From Betaproteobacteria bacterium (GTDB taxonomy: Bacteria > Pseudomonadota > Gammaproteobacteria > Burkholderiales > SG8-39), in NCBI GenBank assembly GCA_005881575.1, contig VBCA01000010.1, forward strand, positions 1 through 64,000: a DNA stretch of 64,000 nt, in the 5' to 3' direction. A model generated the notes under the pieces. It searched no databases. It had not been told where the DNA came from and saw only the letters and a list, made by a program, of their open reading frames with translations. Made by a program: the position numbers and the translations under genes. Of the stretch, positions 9,720 through 16,825 are shown piece by piece; the first letter of the stretch is position 1; each line of letters starts with the position of its first letter.

Positions 9720-9750
9720 GCGCGACTTTTTCTACTCAAGGAGAACTGAA

Positions 9751-11559
9751 ATGGCTTCTGACAAGCAACGGCGCGGCTTCACGCGCCGCAGATTCATCCA
9801 GGGCGCGGCAGCCGCCGCTGCGGCGAGCGGCTCGATGCTGAGCAGCGCGGCACGCAAGGAAGAAGACGCCGAGGAAAAACACGCCCGGCGGGCACCGTCG
9901 GACGACGCGCCTGATACCGTGTTCGTCAACGGCAAGATACACACGATGGACGACGAGAACACGGTCGTCTCCGCGGTGTCGATCAGGGACGGGCGCTTCG
10001 CCGAGGTCGGCAACCCGGCTAGGGGCCGCCACGGGCCCGACACGAAGGTCATCGACCTGCGCGGCCGCACGGTGGTGCCGGGGATCATCGACAACCACAA
10101 CCACATCGTCCTGATGGGCAACCGGCCCGGCTACCACACGCCGCTCGAGAACGCGCTCTCCATCCAGGACGTGCAGCGCATCTACGCCGCCCGTGTGGCG
10201 ACGCTTCCTCCACGCCCGGCGCCTAACTGGGATCAGTGGATAACGACCATCGGCGGCTTTCACACCAACCACCTGTACGCGAACGCGAACGACAAAACGA
10301 GCGGCCGCTTCCCGACGCTTGCCGAGCTCGACGCCGTGGTGCCGAACAACCCGGCGTTCATGATGATCTCGTTCACCGGACCGGGTCAGGCGAACAGTGC
10401 GGGCGCGAGCATCCTGCGCGCCAATGGCGTGAACGTCGGAGCCGATGGCTCGGTCGCCGGCGGGTTCCCCATCAGTGAGTGCTCGAAGGCGCTGCTCTTC
10501 CTGCGCCAGACGTTGCTCAACCCCGCCGAGCGCCGCCGCAGCGTGATCGATGCGATGAACCATGCTCTGCTCGTCGGCGTCACCACGCACCTCGACCAGG
10601 GCGCGTTCCAGGCCACCAACACAGCCACCGACGGCGCCGCGCACGAGGACAACTTCACGATGCATATCCCTTTCCTGCAGATCTACGACCAGGGGAAGGG
10701 CACCATCCGCCTGCGCATCAACTTCCTGCACATGGAGGCGGACCAGAACACGCCGGAGCTGGTGCAGCGGCTGAAGAACGCGTTCCCGTTCATCGGCAAC
10801 GAGTGGGTGAAAACGGGCGGCATCGGCGAATTCATCGCGCAAGGCGTGAACGACGCGAGTCCGTTCAAGGAAGCGGCGAAGAAAGTAGCGCGCGCCGGCT
10901 GGCGCGCCGAGGTGCACTCGCTCGGCCGGCGCAATACGCCGGCCAGCGCGCCCGCCGATTTCGAGTTCGAGATTCAGGGCTTCGAGGCGGCGAACGCCGA
11001 GGTGCATGGCATCGTGCGCGATCGGCGCTGGGTAATCGCCCACGTGCCGGGCGTCACGCAGGAATGGATCGACCGGCTGCAGGCGATCGGCGGCAATCTG
11101 TCGCTTACCGGCTGGCAGTACCTCGCGGGCAATCCGACCGCGAGCACCGTGGCGCCCTACGCCGGACCGCCGTTCCGCATGATCGTCGATTCGAGCAACC
11201 GGCCCGATGGCATCCACGCCGGGATGAGCTCCGACGGCATGCAGATCGCGCCGATGAATCCGTGGATCCACATGTACTACGCCACCACGGGCCTGAACGC
11301 GCGCGGCGTCCTGATCAATGGCGGTCAACAGGTCTCGCGGCAGGAGGTGCTGAGCCTCTACACGCGACAGAACGGCTGGTTCTTGCGCGAGGAGGACGAG
11401 CTCGGCACGATCGAGCCCGGCAAGCTCGCCGACCTGGTGGTCCTCAACAGCGACTACTTCGCCGTGCCGAACGAGGACCTGAAGAAGATCCGCTCGGTGC
11501 TGACCGTGGTCGGCGGCAACGTGGTCTACGACGGCGGCGTGCTCGACCTGCGCGGGTAA
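9751..11559 (+). CDS. Tat-exported amidohydrolase (Amidohydro_3/YtcJ-like), copy 2
   Basis: 602 residues from ATG 9751 after AAGGAG. It has a twin-arginine signal (TRRRFIQ plus an Ala-rich segment), a charged Glu/Lys/Arg-rich linker, then VVPGIIDNHNH with metal ligands His116 and His118. VIAHVPG and the C-terminal GTIEPGKLADLVVL match the same positions in copy 1, so the two are diverged paralogues. The segment SSDGMQ replaces the TDST of copy 1, so metal or substrate details probably differ. The stop codon overlaps the ATG of the next gene by one base (TAATG), implying translational coupling. Confidence 0.84.
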   Translation: MASDKQRRGFTRRRFIQGAAAAAAASGSMLSSAARKEEDAEEKHARRAPSDDAPDTVFVNGKIHTMDDENTVVSAVSIRDGRFAEVGNPARGRHGPDTKVIDLRGRTVVPGIIDNHNHIVLMGNRPGYHTPLENALSIQDVQRIYAARVATLPPRPAPNWDQWITTIGGFHTNHLYANANDKTSGRFPTLAELDAVVPNNPAFMMISFTGPGQANSAGASILRANGVNVGADGSVAGGFPISECSKALLFLRQTLLNPAERRRSVIDAMNHALLVGVTTHLDQGAFQATNTATDGAAHEDNFTMHIPFLQIYDQGKGTIRLRINFLHMEADQNTPELVQRLKNAFPFIGNEWVKTGGIGEFIAQGVNDASPFKEAAKKVARAGWRAEVHSLGRRNTPASAPADFEFEIQGFEAANAEVHGIVRDRRWVIAHVPGVTQEWIDRLQAIGGNLSLTGWQYLAGNPTASTVAPYAGPPFRMIVDSSNRPDGIHAGMSSDGMQIAPMNPWIHMYYATTGLNARGVLINGGQQVSRQEVLSLYTRQNGWFLREEDELGTIEPGKLADLVVLNSDYFAVPNEDLKKIRSVLTVVGGNVVYDGGVLDLRG

Positions 11560-12434
11560 TGGAAGTGTCGTTCCCGCTCGATGAGTATCGCGCGCGGCTG
11601 AGAGCGCTCAAGCGGCGGCGCTCGCTGCGAGACGGGGAAAATCCGTATCTCGAGCTGATGACGCTGCTCGTCGGCGCGCCGCCCGGGCTCTCCGCGGCGC
11701 TCGACCTCGCCGAACGGCGCCGCGAGCTCGCGTCGCTCTTTTCCTGGGCCATCCCGAATGCGCGGGCCCTCGAGGTTCTCGCCGCGCAGGCACCGCTCCT
11801 CGAGTGCGGCGCGGGCATGGGGTACTGGTCGGCGCTGCTGCGCGCTCGCGGCGTCGACGTCCTCGCCTACGACGCCGCGCCGCCGGGCCGCTCGTCGAAG
11901 AACGGGTATCACCGAGCGGCGCGCGAGCCCTGGACGAAGGTCCACAAGCTGTCTTCGGTCACAGCCGCGCGCCGGCATCGCGAGCGCACGCTCGTGCTCT
12001 GCTGGCCGCCTTACGACGACGATGCGGCGAGCTACTCCGTGCTGCGGGTCTACCGCGGCGACACGCTCATCTACATCGGCGAGCCCGACGAGGGCGCGAC
12101 CGGCTCGGTGCGCTTTCATCGCGAGCTGCGGCTCAACTGGACGCTGGGCGAGGCCGTCGATCTCCCGCGCTGGCCGCGCCTGCGCGACACGCTGATGGTC
12201 TACCGGCGCAATGCGGAGCGCCGCCCCCTTCTTGAGCGGGATCACTGCTTCGAGTGCAAGCGCTTCATCACCACCGGCGCCATCGGCCGCTGCGACTGGT
12301 GCTTCGAGCGCCGGCCCGCGGCGCTCGCGCTGCAAGTCGGGAAGCACCGCGTCGAGTACGTGCAGGAGATGCTCGACGCGCTGCCGGCTGCGCAGCGCCG
12401 CGCGGTGGAGAGCAGCCCGAACAGAATCCGGTGA
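11559..12434 (+). CDS. SAM-dependent methyltransferase-like protein with C-terminal zinc knuckle
   Basis: 291 residues, ATG overlapping the upstream stop by one base. A Rossmann-type SAM motif (LLECGAGMGYW, about residues 80-90) is followed by VDVLAYDA, the expected acidic end of strand 2, and a CWPPYDD segment that resembles the D/NPPY motif of methyltransferases. The last quarter has a CFECK ... CDWC pair that could bind zinc. No signal peptide is present, so it is cytoplasmic, unlike the preceding exported enzymes. Whether it belongs functionally to the hydrolase operon or is only coupled by read-through is unclear. Confidence 0.6.
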   Translation: MEVSFPLDEYRARLRALKRRRSLRDGENPYLELMTLLVGAPPGLSAALDLAERRRELASLFSWAIPNARALEVLAAQAPLLECGAGMGYWSALLRARGVDVLAYDAAPPGRSSKNGYHRAAREPWTKVHKLSSVTAARRHRERTLVLCWPPYDDDAASYSVLRVYRGDTLIYIGEPDEGATGSVRFHRELRLNWTLGEAVDLPRWPRLRDTLMVYRRNAERRPLLERDHCFECKRFITTGAIGRCDWCFERRPAALALQVGKHRVEYVQEMLDALPAAQRRAVESSPNRIR

Positions 12435-12485
12435 GGAGCTGAAACCCGCCCGGGATCGCGGTTGTGTTCCCCGTGCTGGCGCCGC

Positions 12486-12513
12486 TTGACTTTGGGCCTG
12501 CAGCGCCTAGCAT
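12486..12513 (+). promoter_or_regulatory. Candidate sigma-70 promoter of the small gene at 12560
   Basis: TTGACT at 12486-12491 and TAGCAT at 12508-12513 are separated by 16 bases. The match is five of six at -35 and four of six at -10. If real, transcription starts near 12520, which would favour the ATG at 12560 over the TTG at 12521. Confidence 0.4.
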
Positions 12514-12559
12514 CTAGTCGTTGCGTAACGCGGGACGCGTCCCAACGCGGCGGCTGCAC

Positions 12560-12862
12560 ATGTCGAACGCTCCGACCGACAAGCCTGCGGTGAATGCCGA
12601 GGCGCTCGCGGGCGCGCTGCGCGCGCTGGGAATGCTCTACGGCGCGAGCCAGCCGCTCGCAGAGATCATCGCCGGCGCGAAGAGCGAAGCCGAGGCGATC
12701 CGCATCTACATCGAGCGCGAGCGCCCGCATCTGCTCGCGAGCTACGATCTCGAGACGCTGGTGAAGATGGTCCAGGATGCGCGTGAAGCGAAGACCGACG
12801 CCAAGCACGGCGTGGAGCAGTTCAGCCCCAGCGACAAGCCACCCGCAAAACGCCGGAGCTAG
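12560..12862 (+). CDS. Small conserved-looking hypothetical protein (100 residues)
   Basis: I do not recognise a family. From ATG 12560 it gives 100 residues, mainly helical, acidic in the middle and with a basic tail (PAKRRS). A TTG start at 12521 would add 13 residues. That reading gains some support from the remnant at 14922-14999, which starts MRN as the TTG frame does. There are no membrane segments or signal peptide. Its 3' end and downstream spacer are partly duplicated at 14946-15076, which marks this gene as the neighbour originally adjacent to the formate dehydrogenase promoter. Confidence 0.55.
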   Translation: MSNAPTDKPAVNAEALAGALRALGMLYGASQPLAEIIAGAKSEAEAIRIYIERERPHLLASYDLETLVKMVQDAREAKTDAKHGVEQFSPSDKPPAKRRS

Positions 12863-12942
12863 TCAGAGGCAGCGGGTGCGCGCCTGATTCCGTTCCACGG
12901 AATCATGGATGTCTGTCAAGCTTTTACCGCTACCCCGGCGGT
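12824..12942 (+). repeat. Direct repeat copy A (3' end of the small gene plus spacer)
   Basis: About 119 bases, matched by 14961-15076 with a few substitutions and small gaps. The best-preserved parts are the coding tail (AGCCCCAGCGACAAGCC) and the block GTCAAGCTTTTACCGCTACC. This copy keeps a perfect hairpin at 12885-12905, but its Fnr-type box is damaged (TGGAT instead of TTGAT) and its -10 element is lost. Confidence 0.9.
12885..12905 (+). terminator. Hairpin downstream of the small gene
   Basis: Perfect 8-bp arms TGATTCCG and CGGAATCA around a 5-base loop, 23 bases after the stop codon. No T-run follows, so it may be a weak terminator or a 3'-end stabiliser. The equivalent sequence in the second repeat copy (near 15020-15040) no longer pairs. 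Confidence 0.4.
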
Positions 12943-13035
12943 GCGTGGCCGCTTGACGCGGGTCGATGAGCAACCGCGCTGCATGGGGCGACAATTGCGG
13001 CTACCATCCGGGACGCGACGCAATGAAATCCACAC

Positions 13036-14916
13036 GTGGCTCACGCGAATGACCTCGCCGACGCGCTGATTGCCGAGGGCAATAACGCGGAGTCTTCAGG
13101 TAAGCTGGGCGAAGCTTGCGAGCAATACCGCAAGGCCGTGGCTGTCGCTCCCGGCTACGCAAAGGCCCATCTCAATCTCGGCGTAGGGTTGGAAGCTCTC
13201 GGCGATATCGACGCCGCGATCAGATCGTATGAAGCGGCTCTTGCGATCGATCGAGGCGATGCCTACGCCAATTACAACCTAGGCAAGGTGCTGTGCGAGC
13301 GCGGGGATCTCGGGCGGGCCGAGCCTCTGATTCGAGCGGCGCTCGATCGCAAGCGGGAGTTTCCCGAGGCGCAGGTCGTCTTGTCCAATCTGTACGAATC
13401 ACGGGGCGACCTAACCGCCGCCGTAAGCGCCCTGGAAGGCGCGCTGAAACAGCGGCCGGACTGGCCCGGGGCCTTGTTCAACTATGCGGGTGTGCTGTGG
13501 AAACTGGACAGACTGTCCGAAGCCGAAACCGCGCTGCGGCGCGCAATCGCGATCGATCCCGGACTCGTCCCGGCGTATGGGCTGCTGGGGCTTGTTCTCA
13601 GGGGCCTGGCCCGCATTCCCGAAGCCGTTGAAGTCCTCGCGGCGGCGAGAAAGCTCGACCCGGAGCGGTTCGATATCGAGTCCACTTTATTGTTCATGCT
13701 TACCTGCTGGGACGAGATCTCCAGCGACGCTCTTTTCGCCAGTCACAAGGATTTCGGAGCCCGGCTGGAGAGCACTGTCGCGCGACGATTCGCGCCGTTC
13801 GGCAATTCCAGAGATCCGGAGCGACGTCTTCGCGTCGGCTACGTTTCAGGCGATTTCTACTCCCACCCGGTCTCGCTTTTTGCGATCCCCTTGTTCGAAC
13901 GGCACGACCGCTCCGCTTGCGAGGTCTTTTGCTACTCGACCGGCGCCAAGGCGGATGAGGTCACGGAGAAGGTGCGTGCGCGCGCGGATCTCTGGCGTAA
14001 CGTGGCTTCCATGTCCGATACCGGTCTGGCAGAGACGATCAACCGCGATGGAATCGACATTCTCGTCGATTTGTCCGGGCACAGCGGCACGTTTCGGATG
14101 GTCGTTTTTGCTCAGCAACCGGCACCGGTGCAAGTGACGTGGCTGGGGTATCTGAACACGACGGGACTCACGAGGATCCAGTATCGTCTTTGCGACCGAC
14201 ACACGGACCCGCCAGGCGCGACCGATCGGTCTCATACCGAGACACTGGTCCGGCTCCCCCGCAGCCAATGGTGTTACCGCCAGATGGTTTCGATCGATTG
14301 CGCAGAGGCGCCGCCGTCTGCACGCAACGGATTCATCACATTCGGGTCGTTCAACAACGCCTTGAAACTTTCCCAGTCGACCCGCCGCCTTTGGGCCGAG
14401 ATCTTGACGCGGTTGCCGGATTCGCGATTGGTTTTCGCCGGCATCCCGAAAGGTCCGGTCCGGGACGGATTGACCCGGGACTTCGAGCGCGCGGGAATTG
14501 CCGCGGACCGGCTCGCGATCTTCCCGCGCTTGGCGCTCCCTGAGTATCACCGCTTGTTCAATACCGTGGATCTGGCGCTGGATGCGACTCCGTACAGCGG
14601 CGGTACCACCACCTGCGACACGCTCTGGATGGGGGTTCCTGTAATCACGCTTCCGGGAACCCGGTCGGTATCGCGGAGCGCCGCAAGCATCCTTGCGACG
14701 GTCGGCCTGAGCGACTGGATAGCTGCGAGCCCGGAAGATTACGTGCGGCTGGCCGTCAAGCATGCGGGAGACCGGGCGCTCATTGCGGAGCTTCGCCGGA
14801 CCTTGCGCGAAAGAATGCGGCGCTCACCGCTCATGGACGAGCTGCAATTCGCGCGCGACGTGGAGGACGCGTACCGGCGCATGTGGCGCACTTGGTGCGG
14901 AAGCGAAGCGATGTAA
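13036..14916 (+). CDS. TPR-containing GT41 (O-GlcNAc transferase/SPINDLY-like) glycosyltransferase
   Basis: 626 residues from GTG 13036. Residues ~5-200 are five or six tetratricopeptide repeats (e.g. AYANYNLGKVLCERGDLGRA). From about 265 the GT41 catalytic domain begins: LRVGYVSGDFYSHPV, DLSGHSGTFRM, QPAPVQVTWLGY, FGSFNNALKLS and the DATPYSGGTTTCDTLWMGVPV donor-site block. Such proteins transfer sugars (often GlcNAc) to Ser/Thr of cytoplasmic proteins; the acceptor is unknown here. The gene sits between two copies of a ~117-bp repeat and has no obvious link to oxalate or formate metabolism. It probably entered by insertion or rearrangement. Its codon bias looks slightly less GC-biased at third positions than the neighbours. 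Confidence 0.85.
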   Translation: MAHANDLADALIAEGNNAESSGKLGEACEQYRKAVAVAPGYAKAHLNLGVGLEALGDIDAAIRSYEAALAIDRGDAYANYNLGKVLCERGDLGRAEPLIRAALDRKREFPEAQVVLSNLYESRGDLTAAVSALEGALKQRPDWPGALFNYAGVLWKLDRLSEAETALRRAIAIDPGLVPAYGLLGLVLRGLARIPEAVEVLAAARKLDPERFDIESTLLFMLTCWDEISSDALFASHKDFGARLESTVARRFAPFGNSRDPERRLRVGYVSGDFYSHPVSLFAIPLFERHDRSACEVFCYSTGAKADEVTEKVRARADLWRNVASMSDTGLAETINRDGIDILVDLSGHSGTFRMVVFAQQPAPVQVTWLGYLNTTGLTRIQYRLCDRHTDPPGATDRSHTETLVRLPRSQWCYRQMVSIDCAEAPPSARNGFITFGSFNNALKLSQSTRRLWAEILTRLPDSRLVFAGIPKGPVRDGLTRDFERAGIAADRLAIFPRLALPEYHRLFNTVDLALDATPYSGGTTTCDTLWMGVPVITLPGTRSVSRSAASILATVGLSDWIAASPEDYVRLAVKHAGDRALIAELRRTLRERMRRSPLMDELQFARDVEDAYRRMWRTWCGSEAM

Positions 14917-14921
14917 GGCGG

Positions 14922-14999
14922 ATGCGGAACACACGGCGAGGTGAGGCCGAGGCGATCCGCAGCCCCAGCGACAAGCCGCCCGCAAAACGCCGGAGCTAG
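14922..14999 (+). pseudogene. Shrunken remnant of the small gene at 12560
   Basis: A 25-codon frame begins ATG-CGG-AAC (MRN, as in the TTG-started frame at 12521). It continues in frame through AEAIR and then jumps to SPSDKPPAKRRS-stop, the exact C-terminus of the intact gene. The 15 bases at 14946-14960 equal 12689-12703. The following block equals 12824 onward, so 120 bases (40 codons) are missing in frame at that junction, and more is missing upstream. This is a degraded duplicate. Confidence 0.65.
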
Positions 15000-15076
15000 C
15001 GGAGTAGCAGGTGCGCGGCTGCTTCCGTTCCGCGAATTATTGATGCCTGTCAAGCTTTTACCGCTACCCCGGCGGT
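14961..15076 (+). repeat. Direct repeat copy B, carrying the formate dehydrogenase promoter
   Basis: 116 bases matching 12824-12942. Relative to copy A, this copy has lost the hairpin but keeps an intact TTGAT-N4-GTCAA box (15040-15053) and a -10 element directly beyond the repeat edge. The two copies bracket the glycosyltransferase gene at 13036-14916. Confidence 0.9.
15040..15053 (+). promoter_or_regulatory. Fnr-type box upstream of formate dehydrogenase
   Basis: TTGATGCCTGTCAA, one base off a perfect TTGAT-N4-ATCAA palindrome. A TAAAAT -10 element begins at 15076, 29.5 bp from the box centre, which places the centre at about -41.5 as in class II Fnr/Crp-type promoters. The same box type precedes fhs, the reductase gene at 23875 and oxc. 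Confidence 0.75.
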
Positions 15077-15080
15077 AAAA
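15056..15080 (+). promoter_or_regulatory. Inverted repeat between the Fnr-type box and formate dehydrogenase
   Basis: Perfect 9-bp arms TTTTACCGC and GCGGTAAAA separated by 7 bases. The right arm overlaps the predicted -10 element (TAAAAT, 15076-15081). With the predicted start of transcription near 15088 it would not be in the RNA, so it looks like a DNA operator for a second regulator. In repeat copy A only five bases of the right arm remain. Confidence 0.5.
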
Positions 15081-15087
15081 TAAGCTG

Positions 15088-16809
15088 ATGAACGACCGCG
15101 GCTCTTCGGCGTCTTCGACTGCAAAACGCGCGCGCGTGCGCGGCACGCCCAAGGGGCGTAGGGCCGATCCCAAAGCCCGCGAGGAAGTACGCGCCCTCCT
15201 GAAAGACGCGCCGCTGCGGCGCGACCTGCTGATCGAATACCTGCACCGCATCCAGGATCGCTACGGGCATCTCTCGGCCGCGCACCTGGTCGCCTTGGCC
15301 GAGGAGATGAAGCTCGCGATGACCGAAGTCTATGAGGTCGCGACTTTCTACCACCATTTCGACGTGATCAAGGACGGTGAGGCCCCGCCGCCCGCGATCA
15401 CGGTGCGCGTGTGCGACTCGATCGCGTGCGACATCGCGGGCTCGCACGAGCTGCTGGCGAAACTGCCCGGGATTCTCGGCAAGGACGTGCGCGTGCTGCA
15501 CGCTCCCTGCATCGGACGTTGCGAGAGTGCGCCTGCCGCCGTGGTGGGCCAGAACCCCCTGCCGCATGCGACCGTCGAAAAAATTGCAGGGCTGGTGAAA
15601 GCGAAGGCCGTGAAGCATGCCGCGCCCGGTCATCCGCACATGGAGATCGTGAATCCTGCGTACGTCGATTACGCCGCGTACCGCGCGAAAGGCGGCTACG
15701 AGCTCGCCAAGGCCTGCGTCGACGGAGCGAAGAAGCGCGAAGAGGTAATCGCGGTGATGGAGAATTCCGGCCTTCGCGGACTCGGCGGCGCGGGCTTCCC
15801 CGCGGGACGCAAATGGAAATCGGTCGCCGCGGAACCTGCGCCGCGGCTGCTTGCGATCAACATCGACGAAGGCGAGCCCGGCACCTTCAAGGACCGCTGG
15901 TACCTCGAGCGCGATCCGCACCGCTTCATCGAGGGCGCGCTCGTCGCCGCCTGGGCGGTCGGCATCGAGGAGATCTACGTCTACCTTCGCGATGAGTACC
16001 ACGGCTGCCGCGCGATCCTGGAAAAGGAAATCGCGGCGCTGCAGGCGGATCCGCCGTGCAGGCTGCCGCCGATCTATCTTCGCCGCGGCGCCGGCGCCTA
16101 CATCTGCGGCGAGGAATCGGCGATGATCGAGTCGATCGAGGGCAAGCGCGGCATGCCGCGGCTGCGCCCGCCTTACGTCGCGCAGGTGGGTCTGTTCAAC
16201 CGGCCGACCCTGGAGCACAACATGGAGACGCTGCACTGGGTGCGCGAAATCCTTGAAAAAGGTGCCGACTGGTTCGCCTCTCAGGGACGCAACGGCCGCA
16301 AAGGCCTGCGCTCCTTCTCGGTGAGCGGCCGCGTGAAGAAGCCCGGTGTGCATCTCGCGCCCGCCGGCATTACCGTGAAGGAGCTGATCGCCGAGTACTG
16401 CGGCGGGATGCTGGAAGGCCACCAGTTCTACGGTTATCTTCCCGGCGGAGCCTCGGGCGGGATCCTCCCCGCGGCGATGGGCGATATCCCGCTCGACTTC
16501 GATACTTTGAACCAGTACGGCTGCTTCATCGGCTCGGCGGCGGTGGTGATCCTCTCGGACAAGGACCGGGCGAGCGCCGCGGCGCGCAACCTGACGAAAT
16601 TCTTCTCCGAGGAATCCTGCGGCCAGTGCACGCCCTGTCGCGTGGGCACGGCGAAGACGCTGAAACTGATCGAAAGGTCCCAGTGGGATCAGCCGCTGCT
16701 GAGGGAACTTTCCCAGGCGATGATGGACGCATCCATATGCGGGCTGGGGCAGGCCGCCCCCAACCCGGTGCTTTCTGTGATGAAATACTTCCCGAACGAG
16801 GTCGCGTGA
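15088..16809 (+). CDS. fdh1B: NAD-dependent formate dehydrogenase, beta subunit (fused NuoE-NuoF type)
   Basis: 573 residues. The first ~160 form a NuoE-like thioredoxin-fold [2Fe-2S] domain (cysteines in VCDSIACD and APCIGRCE). From ~190 the NuoF-like part carries the FMN/NADH sites (GLGGAGFPAGRKW, NIDEGEPGTFKDR, RRGAGAYICGEESA) and a C-terminal [4Fe-4S] site (SCGQCTPC, then a later Cys in SICGLG). This fused layout and length match the beta subunit of the two-subunit tungsten formate dehydrogenase of Methylorubrum (FDH1) rather than the split FdsG/FdsB form. It passes electrons from the alpha subunit to NAD. The start ATG has no clear ribosome site and coincides with the predicted transcription start. 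Confidence 0.88.
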   Translation: MNDRGSSASSTAKRARVRGTPKGRRADPKAREEVRALLKDAPLRRDLLIEYLHRIQDRYGHLSAAHLVALAEEMKLAMTEVYEVATFYHHFDVIKDGEAPPPAITVRVCDSIACDIAGSHELLAKLPGILGKDVRVLHAPCIGRCESAPAAVVGQNPLPHATVEKIAGLVKAKAVKHAAPGHPHMEIVNPAYVDYAAYRAKGGYELAKACVDGAKKREEVIAVMENSGLRGLGGAGFPAGRKWKSVAAEPAPRLLAINIDEGEPGTFKDRWYLERDPHRFIEGALVAAWAVGIEEIYVYLRDEYHGCRAILEKEIAALQADPPCRLPPIYLRRGAGAYICGEESAMIESIEGKRGMPRLRPPYVAQVGLFNRPTLEHNMETLHWVREILEKGADWFASQGRNGRKGLRSFSVSGRVKKPGVHLAPAGITVKELIAEYCGGMLEGHQFYGYLPGGASGGILPAAMGDIPLDFDTLNQYGCFIGSAAVVILSDKDRASAAARNLTKFFSEESCGQCTPCRVGTAKTLKLIERSQWDQPLLRELSQAMMDASICGLGQAAPNPVLSVMKYFPNEVA

Positions 16810-16825
16810 CGGCGAGAGGTGACCG

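Noticed and set aside
12906-12919. TGGATGTCTGTCAA, a near Fnr-type box in repeat copy A before the glycosyltransferase
   Set aside because: One half-site is damaged and the -10 at the matching distance is lost, so I treat it as a decayed copy and not a working site.
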